The notes: generated by a model not told the origin, from the sequence alone. A stretch of DNA of 64,000 bases from Leptospira abararensis (GCF_016918735.1 NZ_JAFFPR010000019.1:72920-136919), one strand, 5' to 3'. Positions 54,659-63,978 are shown, counted from the first letter of the stretch. A program made the numbers and translations.

Positions 54659-55126
54659 CTATTTCTTTAAAGTATTTAAAAACCTTTCTAACCAGGGCCT
54701 AAGATCTTGGAACTGGGGTTTTTCATGTTTAAGTAACAACCGAAAGTATAGAGTGCCGTAGAGAATATCCATACAAACATCAATCTCCACATCGGAGAGT
54801 GGTCGGATTTGTTTCGATTCGATGGCGTGTTTGAAAAATTTTTTTGCTGCCTGCCTTCTGGGCAATAAATAGTTTTCTAAAATAGCTTCTGATAGTTCTA
54901 CATCTTGTTGGCCTGCTCCAATCAGAGTAGAAATGACACGTCCAAATTTACCTGAGAAAACAACAGAAAGTGCTTCCATCTGATCAAGGAGGGCTTTATT
55001 TGGCCATCGCCTATAGATTGTCGTCTTCGCAACCCCAGTTTCCAAAACTATATGATCAATGGAAAAACCATGGTAACCCTTTTTTGCCAACATCTCATAC
55101 GTTATTTTTAAGACTAAAGGTTCCAA
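54659..55126 (-). CDS. TetR/AcrR family regulator (N-terminus probably frameshifted)
   Basis: 155 residues from a TTG at 55126. The HTH is clear: FSIDHIVLETGVAKTTIYRRWPNKALL, followed by an all-helical ligand domain. The start truncates the protein: the in-frame upstream codons read RGRRRSED directly before LEPLVLKI, exactly the usual TetR N-terminus (GRPR-SE-type), but there is no start codon before a TAG at 55193-55195. A better start, an ATG at 55222-55224 overlapping the AraC stop as TAATG, is in the +1 frame. Joining them requires a one-base shift at the A5 run 55183-55187. Confidence 0.75.
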   Translation of the reverse strand: MEPLVLKITYEMLAKKGYHGFSIDHIVLETGVAKTTIYRRWPNKALLDQMEALSVVFSGKFGRVISTLIGAGQQDVELSEAILENYLLPRRQAAKKFFKHAIESKQIRPLSDVEIDVCMDILYGTLYFRLLLKHEKPQFQDLRPWLERFLNTLKK

Positions 55127-55224
55127 ATCTTCGGACCTGCGGCGGCCTCTAAAAAGTAATCGATTCCTTTGTTTGCGTAACTGCTTTTTGTTCTAACCAA
55201 CTTGGGGAGTAATTGAGAATCCAT
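55127..55224 (-). other. probable upstream part of the TetR gene, shifted frame
   Basis: From ATG at 55224 the frame reads MDSQLLPKLVRTK up to the poly-A run (55183-55187 on the plus strand as TTTTT); adding one base there continues as KQLRKQRN...RGRRRSED into the annotated TetR frame. Consistent with a frameshift mutation, a sequencing error or a -1 slippage on AAAAAG. Confidence 0.5.
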
Positions 55225-56084
55225 TAACGAATAGGAAAGTAAATATCTGTAATGCGTTTATCGTCTAGTTTTTCTATAGGGTTCAAATAACACTCCCAAG
55301 GTGGTTGGTTTTTTAATTTGTATGAAGTGGTGCTCACATAATCATTCAAAATCCAATGGTAAATTTTGGGTAGATTGTGGTAACTTCCTTGGTAACGAAT
55401 CTGTAAATACTTTCCTCCGGGAATGGATTGGATTCCAAATCCATCTGGGAGCGGTTTTTGTAATGAACCGACAGTAATTCCTAAATCAAATCTTATCTTC
55501 CCCTTGGGTGAAATTTCTGGATCATCTTGACTAATTCCTATCCATTTGTGGTTCGAGTTTGGGGAATTCCATTTTTGTAGTAACGACTGAATGGAAAAAA
55601 CTTCCTTACTCCCAGGAAGTGGACCCGGAAGTTCTTCGTAACTCCCTATATGGCGGACAAAGACAATGGTAAAGGAAGATATGGTTTTGATTTGGAATCC
55701 ATATTTAGAAATACCATCTGGGATTGTTTTGTGGTGACTTAGAGAAGGATTTTTTTTCTTTTGAAATTGTTTACGAAACTCTGATGGTGTGGAACCAATC
55801 ACACGTTTGAAGGCTTTTGAAAATGATTCATGGGATAAAAATCCAGCCTCTATTGCAATTTCTAAAATAGGAAAGTTTGTAATCTTTAATTCATAGGCTG
55901 CCTTTTCTAAACGTAGTCTGCGAATGTATTCCTTAACATTTTCTCCTTGAATGGATTTAAACAAACGATGGAAGTGCCAGTCACTATAGCCGGTAAAAAA
56001 AGCAATTTGATTTAGGCCAATGGTTTCCTCTAATTGTTTTTCCATTTTGTTCCAAACAGGATAGAGATTTGGCTGATGTGGCAA
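55224..56084 (-). CDS. AraC-family regulator with GyrI-like effector domain
   Basis: 286 residues. Two helix-turn-helix motifs in the first ~105 residues (LNQIAFFTGYSDWHFHRLFK and ILEIAIEAGFLSHESFSKAFKR), then a GyrI/Rob-type SHS2 effector-binding domain (about 130-286, opening KTISSFTIVFVRHIGSYEEL). This architecture occurs in Rob/SoxS-like drug and bile responses. The stop overlaps the candidate ATG for the TetR gene (TAATG), so the two may form an operon. Confidence 0.88.
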   Translation of the reverse strand: MPHQPNLYPVWNKMEKQLEETIGLNQIAFFTGYSDWHFHRLFKSIQGENVKEYIRRLRLEKAAYELKITNFPILEIAIEAGFLSHESFSKAFKRVIGSTPSEFRKQFQKKKNPSLSHHKTIPDGISKYGFQIKTISSFTIVFVRHIGSYEELPGPLPGSKEVFSIQSLLQKWNSPNSNHKWIGISQDDPEISPKGKIRFDLGITVGSLQKPLPDGFGIQSIPGGKYLQIRYQGSYHNLPKIYHWILNDYVSTTSYKLKNQPPWECYLNPIEKLDDKRITDIYFPIR

Positions 56085-56148
56085 GGGAAACCTCTTTTTA
56101 CTTTCAAGAAGAAAGATCCAAAAGGTTTCTTAATTTGTCTTCTCTATT

Positions 56149-56541
56149 TTAGTTAGAATTACGCTCTTGGACAATATCAATTCCAATTCCATTCGGATCC
56201 ACTAAAGTAAAATGGACATCTCCCCATTCCTCTGTTGTGAGTGTTAGGTCAATGGGAGCTTTGTTCTCCTTCATTTTTTCAAATTCTTTTGTTACATCTT
56301 TAGATTCGAAGATAAACCAAATTCCTTTTCCCTGATAGGAATTTTGGAAGTAAGGTTTTCTCACCTGTGGTTGGTTAGGTTTCATGATTGCTAACTCCAT
56401 CTCAGGACGATTGGGTAAACAAAGTAATACAAACCATTCGGATTCGAATTTTGTTTCTAATCCTAACCATTTTTCATAAAAGACTTTTGTTTCTGCTAAT
56501 TTTTCGGTGATGATTCCCGTTTGGATTTGTTGGAATGCCAT
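56149..56541 (-). CDS. VOC/glyoxalase-fold protein
   Basis: 130 residues, paired beta-alpha-beta-beta-beta modules: TEKLAETKVFYEKWLGLE, then EWGDVHFTLVDPNGIGIDIVQ. The metal ligands usually seen (His/Glu) are only partly kept (HFTL, Asp), so it could be a small-molecule binder or resistance protein. Cytoplasmic; 64 bp upstream of the AraC gene and cotranscribed possibly with it. Confidence 0.75.
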   Translation of the reverse strand: MAFQQIQTGIITEKLAETKVFYEKWLGLETKFESEWFVLLCLPNRPEMELAIMKPNQPQVRKPYFQNSYQGKGIWFIFESKDVTKEFEKMKENKAPIDLTLTTEEWGDVHFTLVDPNGIGIDIVQERNSN

Positions 56542-56610
56542 ATTCTCTCCTTATTATTTTTCTAGTATACAAGGGTTTCAAAACCAAACTGGATCATTTT
56601 TGCTATTTTT

Positions 56611-56687
56611 GGGCGCATCGCTTACGCGACCGGGCTCTGCGCTCCAATCTTTGCTTCGCAAAGGATTTACGCTGCGATCCCTTGCGC
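56611..56687. repeat. GC-rich dispersed palindromic repeat
   Basis: A ~77 bp block far richer in GC than its surroundings, from GGGCGCATCGCTTACGCGAC to CCCTTGCGC. Contains a perfect hairpin CTTTGC-TTC-GCAAAG (56649-56663) and GCGCATCGC/GCGATC partial symmetry. I recall similar blocks scattered through saprophytic Leptospira genomes. It carries the last codons of the neighbouring membrane-protein gene. Confidence 0.6.
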
Positions 56688-57506
56688 TTCTTTATAGAGC
56701 CGAAAAAAATACATTTCTACAAAGGCTTTGATGACAAGGGTAAGGATTGGACCAGATAACGGAAGTTTTATCATCAAAACCAATGTGCTAAAGTAAAAGA
56801 ATAAAAATCCAAGATAAATCAATGGAGTGTATTCGAAAATTTCGGAAGGTTTGTTTTCTGTTCCGATCATAGATTGAAATGCCTTTACCATCATTTGGAA
56901 TTGATTGTTTTTGGGAATTCCTGGTGTTCCCATGGCAAGCCAGGCCCAAGAATTCTTATCATTTTTGTAGGTTTGGTTTTTGAAAAATTCAAAAATCTTT
57001 GGTAGATAACGATACAGTGTAAATAGAAAAATTCCCCAAATATAATACTGTTCCTTTGGTTCTAGAGACTGGTAGAGATCAAAAAAAATGAAATTAGCAT
57101 CCAGACCTCCGGTGGTGGCAACACTCAAAAACAATTCGATCATCATATAAAAGAAAAAATTAAACCCAATGAGTAGAGAGACGATACAAAGAAGTGCTAT
57201 GAGAAGGATTGCACCAAAAAAAGGAACAAATATAAAATAGAATATTTTTCCAATGATAGGTTCTGGGATATCCAAATCTTGTAATCCCATTTCTTTACTC
57301 TGCTGGCCAGCTGCATAAATTGCCGTTGTTACGAGGCGAATCATTCCGTAGCCAAATACAAAATACAGTTCAGGATAAAGAGCGAGCATTATGTTCCTTG
57401 GTTCCGATGCAAAAATGAATAGACCAAATAATGGTGTTAGATCGGCAACAAAGTCAGTCCATTCTCTTTTTGTCCAAGGGAGTAAACTAAGTAGAAAGTT
57501 CTTCAT
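56667..57506 (-). CDS. hypothetical integral membrane protein ending in the GC-rich repeat
   Basis: 279 residues with five or six membrane helices (about 18-40, 50-70, 90-145 as two, 165-185, 230-265). Family unknown. The last ~7 residues (EAQGIAA) are encoded inside the repeat at 56611-56687, so the natural C-terminus was probably replaced or extended when the repeat inserted. Downstream of GH15 on the same strand (83 bp gap). Confidence 0.6.
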   Translation of the reverse strand: MKNFLLSLLPWTKREWTDFVADLTPLFGLFIFASEPRNIMLALYPELYFVFGYGMIRLVTTAIYAAGQQSKEMGLQDLDIPEPIIGKIFYFIFVPFFGAILLIALLCIVSLLIGFNFFFYMMIELFLSVATTGGLDANFIFFDLYQSLEPKEQYYIWGIFLFTLYRYLPKIFEFFKNQTYKNDKNSWAWLAMGTPGIPKNNQFQMMVKAFQSMIGTENKPSEIFEYTPLIYLGFLFFYFSTLVLMIKLPLSGPILTLVIKAFVEMYFFRLYKEAQGIAA

Positions 57507-57589
57507 GGTGAACAGAAGATAAGGAAATTACAAAAGAAATTCAAATCTATTTTTTAGTTTCCCTTGTTGTTCAAAGTCTCTCCCCACTT

Positions 57590-59368
57590 TTACCAAAACA
57601 AACTTTTCGTCTTTTTCTGGGAAAGTTTATGGGCCGCATTCACTAAACCTACATGACTGTAGGTCTGGGGAAAATTACCCCATTGATTGCCAGTAATGGA
57701 TTCAATGTCTTCGCTAAATAAACCTAAATGATTTGCTCGTTCAGATACTTTGTTAAACAAAATAATTGCTTCGTCCAAGCGATCCATACATGCCAGAGTT
57801 TCGATATACCAAAAAGTACAAACCAAAAATGTAGTTTCTGGTTTCCCGAAATCATCATTATGTAGATATCGATATAAAAAACCTTCTTTCGTCTTTAGAT
57901 TTTTCTCAATCGATGTTAAGTGAGATTTTGCTTTATCTGATTTTGGGTCCAGGTATCCTAAAGTGATCAGTTGTAATAAACTGGCATCAAGATCCTTTTT
58001 CCCGAAAGCCTGTGTATAACAACCTAAATCTGCATCAAAACATGATTCTATATTCATTTCTGCAGCTTTCATTAAAGATTCCGATTTTTTCTGAAGTTCA
58101 GATTCTCCAAGTTGAAGGAAAATTTCCCTGGCTGCTTTGGCACCGACCCAATGGAATAAAAAAGTATAACAGTGTTTCTGTGAAAAATTTCTGAATTCCC
58201 AAAGACCTGCATCGGGTTCTGAGATTGTAAATTCAATTTTGTCTAAAATATTTTTTAATAAATTTAGATTGTGAAATCTTTTTTTTTCTGGAATTCTTTC
58301 ATCCAAATATAATGGCAATAAGGAAATTAAAATTTGCCCATATGCATCATTCTGTTTATGAGTATATGCTGAATTTCCAATTCGTACTGGTCGGTTACCC
58401 ATATACCCATCTAAGTTTAGAATTTTTTCTTCTAAATTTGATTCACCGAAGATACTATATAATGGTTGATATCTACCGTCGATACTAGGGGTTAAATTAC
58501 TTATGAATTGGGAATACATTTCTAATTCTTCAAATTGTCCCAAATTAGTTAATGCATATAATGTATAAAATCCGTCACGTAACCAGCAGAAACGGTAATC
58601 CCAATTACGCCCAGAGTTCGGAGCTTCGGGAAGACTTGTTGTGGAGGATGCTATGATCGCACCTGTGTCTTGGAATTGGTGGAGTTTTAAGCACAATGCA
58701 GATCGGATTTGTTGTTTTTGTGCAAAATTGGGAATTGTGCAATGTTTTACCCAGTTTTGCCAATAGATCTTTGTTTTTGTGAATTCTGATTCTATAAAAT
58801 CTTCGATCGGATATTCTTCAAGTAGTGTTTCAAATAAACCAACATAAATGGTTTGGTTTAAATGGAAATAATTTTCCCGTGAAATTTGGTTTAAGGAAAC
58901 ATTGGATGAAATATGAATTTTAAATTCTGACCTTTCTAGTAGAATATGATCAGATAGAACTTTCGGAAAAATGATTTGGTCCCCATAATCATAAGTTGGT
59001 GAGATGATAATTTTTATTTTAACATCACCTTTTAGCGGAATGATTTTCCTATATAAATTTCGTTTGTATTGTAATTTCCCTTTTTCGTAGTATCTGGGTC
59101 CAAAGTCGATTACGGCAAAAGAACCTGAATCTGTATGGATTTCGGTTCGAAGTATATTTGTGTTTTCTAGATAAACTTGCGAAGTACTAATTAGTTTTGA
59201 TTGCGGTATAAGGGAAAAGGTGCCGCATTTTTTATCAAGTAGGGAACCAAATATAGGGGAACTATCAAAGTTTGGCCAACATAACCAAACAATTTCGGCC
59301 TCTGTATTTATATGTGCGATATAACTTCCGTTTCCTATGATTCCGGAATTGTATTTATGTTGTTCCAT
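57590..59368 (-). CDS. glycoside hydrolase family 15 protein
   Basis: 592 residues. An N-terminal beta-sandwich (1-240) opens IGNGSYIAHINTEAEIVWLCWP, then an (alpha/alpha)6 barrel with NWDYRFCWLRDG, general-acid Glu in DAGLWEFR and a second carboxylate region in the QWGNFPQTYSHVG segment. GH15 includes glucoamylases and trehalases; actinobacterial and archaeal trehalases have this layout. Gene starts inside the OtsA-OtsB gene (14 bp overlap), so a trehalose role is the best inference. Confidence 0.87.
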   Translation of the reverse strand: MEQHKYNSGIIGNGSYIAHINTEAEIVWLCWPNFDSSPIFGSLLDKKCGTFSLIPQSKLISTSQVYLENTNILRTEIHTDSGSFAVIDFGPRYYEKGKLQYKRNLYRKIIPLKGDVKIKIIISPTYDYGDQIIFPKVLSDHILLERSEFKIHISSNVSLNQISRENYFHLNQTIYVGLFETLLEEYPIEDFIESEFTKTKIYWQNWVKHCTIPNFAQKQQIRSALCLKLHQFQDTGAIIASSTTSLPEAPNSGRNWDYRFCWLRDGFYTLYALTNLGQFEELEMYSQFISNLTPSIDGRYQPLYSIFGESNLEEKILNLDGYMGNRPVRIGNSAYTHKQNDAYGQILISLLPLYLDERIPEKKRFHNLNLLKNILDKIEFTISEPDAGLWEFRNFSQKHCYTFLFHWVGAKAAREIFLQLGESELQKKSESLMKAAEMNIESCFDADLGCYTQAFGKKDLDASLLQLITLGYLDPKSDKAKSHLTSIEKNLKTKEGFLYRYLHNDDFGKPETTFLVCTFWYIETLACMDRLDEAIILFNKVSERANHLGLFSEDIESITGNQWGNFPQTYSHVGLVNAAHKLSQKKTKSLFW

Positions 59369-61541
59369 TCTTTTTCCCTCTTAAAAAAAAGATTAGATTT
59401 TTTATCCACAAGCTAACATCATCGGGACTTCTGAATCGATATTTGGCGATCGTTTCGGATTTTCCAATTTTTACTGTGGTCACTGATTCGTTCATTTCGC
59501 GAAACATATCTTCATCCGTTGTATCATCACCAAATATAAATATATTTAACTCCTCACTTGGTAAAATTTTCAATGCGGCTTTACCTTTTCCGGTTCCATA
59601 CTCGCGAACTTCAATGATTTTATTTCCTCTTTGGACAAAAAAACCGGTGTTTGCGGATACTTGAGAAAGTTCGTCTAACATTTCTCTGGCGGCATTTAGG
59701 CCAATGTCTGGGTCTGCATTCCTAAAATGCCAAACAAGTGAAAAATCCTTTTCTTCAGTAAATGATCCAGGAACGCGTTTCGTAAATTCATCTAAATGGT
59801 TTTTTATTTGAGATTTCCATTCACCAGAAGACGTGAATAAAGAGTTCCATGTTTTACTATTCGGTAGTTTGTGCCATGCTCCGTGTTCGGCGATCAATTG
59901 AATTGGCAATTTTCCAAAGTTAGTTTCTAAAAATAATTTATCTCGTCCGCTAATAATAGCGATGGAAACGTTCTCAAAATCTGATAACTCCTTTAGGTTT
60001 TCAATCAACTCTGGTTTTGGTGTCGCTAAATGTGGTAATGATTCAAAGTGAGTTAAGGTTCCATCATAATCGAATATGATAAATATTGGTTTTTTTATTT
60101 TAGGTAATAGTAAATCTGAAGTTGGGGGTATCGACTTTGTTTGGAAAGATAAATTCTTTTTGGCCGCATCCTCGGTTTCTAAAAAGATTTTTTCTGCCCA
60201 ATTTTTCACAGAATTTTCAGACAGACGTTTTGTCATGATATGATTTCGGGTGCGAATTTCTTCTGGCAACATTTCAATGGCTTCTAAAATTGCTTCTGCC
60301 ATACTTTTTAAGTCGCTGGGATTCACAAGGATAGCTTCTGGCAGTTCCGCCGAGGCGCCAGCCATTTCGCTCAAAACTAACATTCCACAGTCTTGTGATA
60401 CCAAAAACTCTTTTGCAACAAGATTCATTCCATCTCGGAAAGGGGTGACCAACATTACATGTGTATTTTTGTAAAGGGGAACTAACTCCTCGAATGGAAA
60501 ACCTTTGTATTGGTATAAAATGGGTGTCCAATCTAAAGTTCCATAACTTCCGTTTATCGCTCCAATCTTTTCATCAATGGCGCGCTTCATTGTCTGATAG
60601 GAGGAGACATCCGTTCTGGAAGGAACTAATACGAGAACCAGTTTACATTTGCGAATCCAATAGGGATTCTGTTTTAAAAAAAGTTCAAAAGCATTTAATC
60701 TCTGTAATACGCCTTTAGTGTAATCTAATCTGTCGACAGAAAGTATCTGTTTTAAATCTCTATGATTGGTGTTGAGGGAACTCGCTATTTTTTTGCAATC
60801 TTCTGATTGAGAATATTTTTGGAATTGTTCAACGTTAATTCCCATAGGGAATGCGCCTGTTTTTATGAGGTGGTTTTGAAAAAAAACAATTCCCCTTTCA
60901 TTTTCAATTCCAAGGCATCTAAGTAGAGCCCTTAAAAAATATTGGGTATAACTTTGCGTATGGAATCCAATTAAATCTGCGCCAAGTAAACCATGTAAAA
61001 TTTTTGTTCGAAATCTTTCTGGAAGTAAACGAAAGATTTCGAAAGTAGGAAACGGAATGTGTAAAAAGAAAGAAAGGAGAATGTTGGGAAATAGACTACG
61101 CAAAATACCAGGTAATAAAAAAAGGTGATAGTCATGGACCCATACCCAATCTCCCGGTTTGTAAATTTTGCTAATTACTTTTGCAAATTCTTCATTGGCT
61201 TCCGCATATGAATCAAATGTTGTATCAGAGTATTCACAATGTGCTGTGAAATAATGAAATAAAGGCCAAATCGTTTTATTACAAAACCCATTATAAAAAG
61301 AATCCGCTAACTTTTGTTTTAAAAAAACAGGAATTGTCCCATGTTCGTTTTCCATTCGTTTGGAATACGAACTTTGTTCTTTGTCCGCGATGGCTTTCCC
61401 CGGCCATCCTACCCATAGGACTTCATTTCCTAATGACTTCCAGTGTGTTAAAAAACTAGATAGGCCCGTTGCAAGTCCACCGACACTGGGAGTGCCATCC
61501 CATTGGACTGGTAACCGATTGGATACAAGTATCAGTCTCAT
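59355..61541 (-). CDS. otsA-otsB: trehalose-6-phosphate synthase/phosphatase fusion (OtsA-OtsB)
   Basis: 728 residues. Residues 1-460 are a GT20 trehalose-6-phosphate synthase: SNRLP, SVGGLATGL, WVHDYHLFLLPG, VDRLDYTKG and TPFRDGMNLVAKEF. Residues about 480-728 are a HAD trehalose-phosphatase: FDYDGTLTHFES, ISGRDK and FGDDTTDEDMFR. One chain makes trehalose from UDP-glucose and glucose-6-phosphate, a common fused form in leptospires and plants. First gene of the trehalose unit; the following GH15 probably turns trehalose over. Confidence 0.93.
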   Translation of the reverse strand: MRLILVSNRLPVQWDGTPSVGGLATGLSSFLTHWKSLGNEVLWVGWPGKAIADKEQSSYSKRMENEHGTIPVFLKQKLADSFYNGFCNKTIWPLFHYFTAHCEYSDTTFDSYAEANEEFAKVISKIYKPGDWVWVHDYHLFLLPGILRSLFPNILLSFFLHIPFPTFEIFRLLPERFRTKILHGLLGADLIGFHTQSYTQYFLRALLRCLGIENERGIVFFQNHLIKTGAFPMGINVEQFQKYSQSEDCKKIASSLNTNHRDLKQILSVDRLDYTKGVLQRLNAFELFLKQNPYWIRKCKLVLVLVPSRTDVSSYQTMKRAIDEKIGAINGSYGTLDWTPILYQYKGFPFEELVPLYKNTHVMLVTPFRDGMNLVAKEFLVSQDCGMLVLSEMAGASAELPEAILVNPSDLKSMAEAILEAIEMLPEEIRTRNHIMTKRLSENSVKNWAEKIFLETEDAAKKNLSFQTKSIPPTSDLLLPKIKKPIFIIFDYDGTLTHFESLPHLATPKPELIENLKELSDFENVSIAIISGRDKLFLETNFGKLPIQLIAEHGAWHKLPNSKTWNSLFTSSGEWKSQIKNHLDEFTKRVPGSFTEEKDFSLVWHFRNADPDIGLNAAREMLDELSQVSANTGFFVQRGNKIIEVREYGTGKGKAALKILPSEELNIFIFGDDTTDEDMFREMNESVTTVKIGKSETIAKYRFRSPDDVSLWIKNLIFFLRGKKNGTT

Positions 61542-61700
61542 GGTTTCAATTAGATCAAATCAAATTGAGATGACAAGGGCTTTCTTTAAAAAAATAATTT
61601 CGAGATCATTTTAAATTTATTGCATAAACGTATTAGACTATATTTAGCTTCGAATGTCTTTAGGAAAATTATCTAATGTTTATATATTCGATACAATGCA

Positions 61701-62330
61701 CTATTCTGGAAAAGGAGCACGATCGATCAAATCTATAAAATTTGGACAGTTTGTGTCTGGCGTTTTGAGTATTGCTACTTCTGATAGAATAGTCCCTGTT
61801 ACTGTTTTAGGGTTTTTCTGAATAAAACTTATCATATCATTTACTAAATTATTTTTTAAATTCAACCTCGGGTAAATCGTAAGAATTTTTTCTAAGTTGT
61901 TTTTGCCGATCCACCGAATTTGTGGTCCACCTACAACATCAAAAAGGATTCCGGCTGCTGCGTTGGCAATTTCCGCTTGTTTTCGGAAGGCAATTTCAAA
62001 GGAAGTATGTAAGGCTATTCCATCCCAAACAACATCACACTTACTTTTTTCTAATCCATTTTTCCTTAAGAATTCTGATGCCAAATCGGCACCTAATACT
62101 TCAAATCGACTTTTTTGAGTGTTATGATGACACAATCCTAGATCATGCAATGCCGTTGTACAAAATAAAATTTCCTTATCTATGGTATTGTTTTTACTTT
62201 CAGAGATTAGAGCAGAATAGGCATGACTTCTTAAACAATGATTTGTGAGGTATTCAGGTTGTGTGTCATTTAAATACTCTAAAATTCGATTACAGAGTTC
62301 ACTATCTGGTATAAAGGGATGATGTTTCAT
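61701..62330 (-). CDS. HD-domain hydrolase, cyanamide-hydratase-like
   Basis: 209 residues with one HD domain: NHCLRSHAYSAL (His), CTTALHDLGLCHHN (HD) and WDGIALHTS (further His). The NHxLRS...ALHDLGL pattern resembles the Ddi2/cyanamide hydratase branch of HD proteins rather than nucleotide hydrolases. The start overlaps the stop of the other HD gene by ATGA. Substrate unknown. Confidence 0.75.
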   Translation of the reverse strand: MKHHPFIPDSELCNRILEYLNDTQPEYLTNHCLRSHAYSALISESKNNTIDKEILFCTTALHDLGLCHHNTQKSRFEVLGADLASEFLRKNGLEKSKCDVVWDGIALHTSFEIAFRKQAEIANAAAGILFDVVGGPQIRWIGKNNLEKILTIYPRLNLKNNLVNDMISFIQKNPKTVTGTILSEVAILKTPDTNCPNFIDLIDRAPFPE

Positions 62331-62929
62331 TTGGCATCCTCACATGAAATTGTATATGGTGTTTTTCTTAACATTGGCAAACCAGAGAAAGGTGATTTTA
62401 AGAATTGTTTGAATGTTTCGAACCAGACAATGAATCGAAAATTTCGATATGGAAAAACTTTTCTAAGTTGTTTCAAATATTGTTTATCAATCCCATGTAG
62501 GCGCCAGCCAGGAAAATCGATTAAATCCGCTTTACGAAAGGATTCTACAATTCTGAAATGAGGTCCTCGATAAATTTTAAGCAGATGATGATTAAATAAA
62601 GTCAGTGATGCTATGTCTGATAAATCTTCTAAACCAACCAATTTTAGATATTCAATCATCTTTTGATTACTGGTGTTTAAATAATCCCAGTTTTTATTGA
62701 TAAAGTATTCGCTGTCGTGAAATGCAGAAGTGATTGCCAGTAGCCGAAACAGTTCTGGATTTCTGGAATCATCCAAACCAGAAAGTTTTAGACATAAGTT
62801 CCAAACGCGGTAAACGTGAAATTTATAATCGATTAGATTCCTATTTGATTGTTTTTCCCATGATTGGAATAGGGATTCTATATCTTCCTGAACTTCGAAA
62901 ACTTTTTCTACATTCTCTGTTAAAATCAT
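62327..62929 (-). CDS. HD-superfamily metal-dependent hydrolase
   Basis: 200 residues. HD motifs: YKFHVYRVWN (His), TSAFHDSEYF (HD) and LFNHHLLKIYRG (His). First gene of the pair; probably cotranscribed with the next HD gene and controlled by the divergent GlxA-type regulator. Substrate unknown; related proteins are predicted phosphohydrolases. Confidence 0.72.
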   Translation of the reverse strand: MILTENVEKVFEVQEDIESLFQSWEKQSNRNLIDYKFHVYRVWNLCLKLSGLDDSRNPELFRLLAITSAFHDSEYFINKNWDYLNTSNQKMIEYLKLVGLEDLSDIASLTLFNHHLLKIYRGPHFRIVESFRKADLIDFPGWRLHGIDKQYLKQLRKVFPYRNFRFIVWFETFKQFLKSPFSGLPMLRKTPYTISCEDAK

Positions 62930-62963
62930 ATTGAAATTATAACTGAATGGTTTTAATTTTCAA

Positions 62964-62979
62964 TTGTCAGGAATGACAA
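62964..62979. promoter_or_regulatory. operator-like palindrome between HD genes and GlxA-type regulator
   Basis: TTGTCAGGAATGACAA: perfect 6 bp arms around GGAA, central in the 71 bp divergent intergenic region. A partial copy GGTCA-AAA-GTGTCA follows at 62987-62999. Likely the binding site of the divergent AraC-type regulator or of its repressor. Confidence 0.5.
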
Positions 62980-63000
62980 AAATATGGTCAAAAGTGTCAA

Positions 63001-63978
63001 ATGAATCAATTGGTAACTGTCCAGATATTTTTATATGAAAATTTTTTATTAACATCTGCCGTATCATTTTTTGATACAATAATGATTGCTAATCGTATAT
63101 CCGAAGCATCCTTTCGTAGTCGGTGGCGATGGAATCCAGAATTCGTTTCAGTGAAAGGAGGTGAAATACAGTCTTCCAGTGGAATCAAGTTGAAATCAAA
63201 AGTATTCCGTAAAACCATAAAAGGTGCTATTTTGTTTGTTCCTGGATTAGATCATTTATATCCAAAAGATATTTTAAATCAATTACCAAAACTCTCGCGA
63301 GAGATTCAAACTTTAAAAAGAATTGATACTCAAATGTATGTTAGTTGTTCTTCTGGTTATTTACTAGCAGAAGCAGGGGTTCTAAATTCAAAATCAGTTG
63401 CATCCAGTTGGTGGTTACATTCCGATTTTGCAAATCGATATCCTGATGTAAATTTACTAATGGATAAACTTTTAGTTTCAGACAAAAACATAACCACTTC
63501 TGGAGGAGCATTTAGTTCCATTGATTTGGCTCTGCGGGCAATCTCAGATACCTCTAAGGAAATTCTTTCAAAATCGGTTGCCAATTTTTTGGCTGTAGAT
63601 CCTAAAAGGCAGCTACAATCTCCTTACAGTCAGTGGTTACATATATCACAAGAGCCATGGCTACTTGCATTGGAAGCAAAAGTTTTAAAGGATTTATCTC
63701 ATCCTTGGCAAATTGAAGATTTGGCAAAACTAGCAGAAATGCACCCCAGAACTTTTTTTCGAAAAATGAAAGAAGAAATGAGGCTGACTCCTAAGAAATA
63801 TTTGGAAAAGTTAAGAATACAAAAGGCAAAACAGATGTTAACTCAAAAAAATTTTAAAATTTCAGACTTATGTTTTCATTGTGGGTATGAAGACCTCTCT
63901 CACTTCCAAAAGGTATTTAAAAAAAATGTAGGTATGGGCCCAGGAGAATATAGAAATCGTTTTTATGGTTCTGAATAA
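63001..63978 (+). CDS. GlxA-type regulator (DJ-1/PfpI + AraC HTH)
   Basis: 325 residues. Residues about 1-195 are a DJ-1/PfpI-like domain with the elbow MYVSCSSGYLLAEAGVL (Cys about 118) used for sensing. Residues about 220-320 are an AraC double HTH: WQIEDLAKLAEMHPRTFFRK and ISDLCFHCGYEDLSHFQKVFK. A possible transcriptional activator or repressor of the divergent HD pair. No clear ribosome site precedes the ATG. Confidence 0.87.
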   Translation: MNQLVTVQIFLYENFLLTSAVSFFDTIMIANRISEASFRSRWRWNPEFVSVKGGEIQSSSGIKLKSKVFRKTIKGAILFVPGLDHLYPKDILNQLPKLSREIQTLKRIDTQMYVSCSSGYLLAEAGVLNSKSVASSWWLHSDFANRYPDVNLLMDKLLVSDKNITTSGGAFSSIDLALRAISDTSKEILSKSVANFLAVDPKRQLQSPYSQWLHISQEPWLLALEAKVLKDLSHPWQIEDLAKLAEMHPRTFFRKMKEEMRLTPKKYLEKLRIQKAKQMLTQKNFKISDLCFHCGYEDLSHFQKVFKKNVGMGPGEYRNRFYGSE

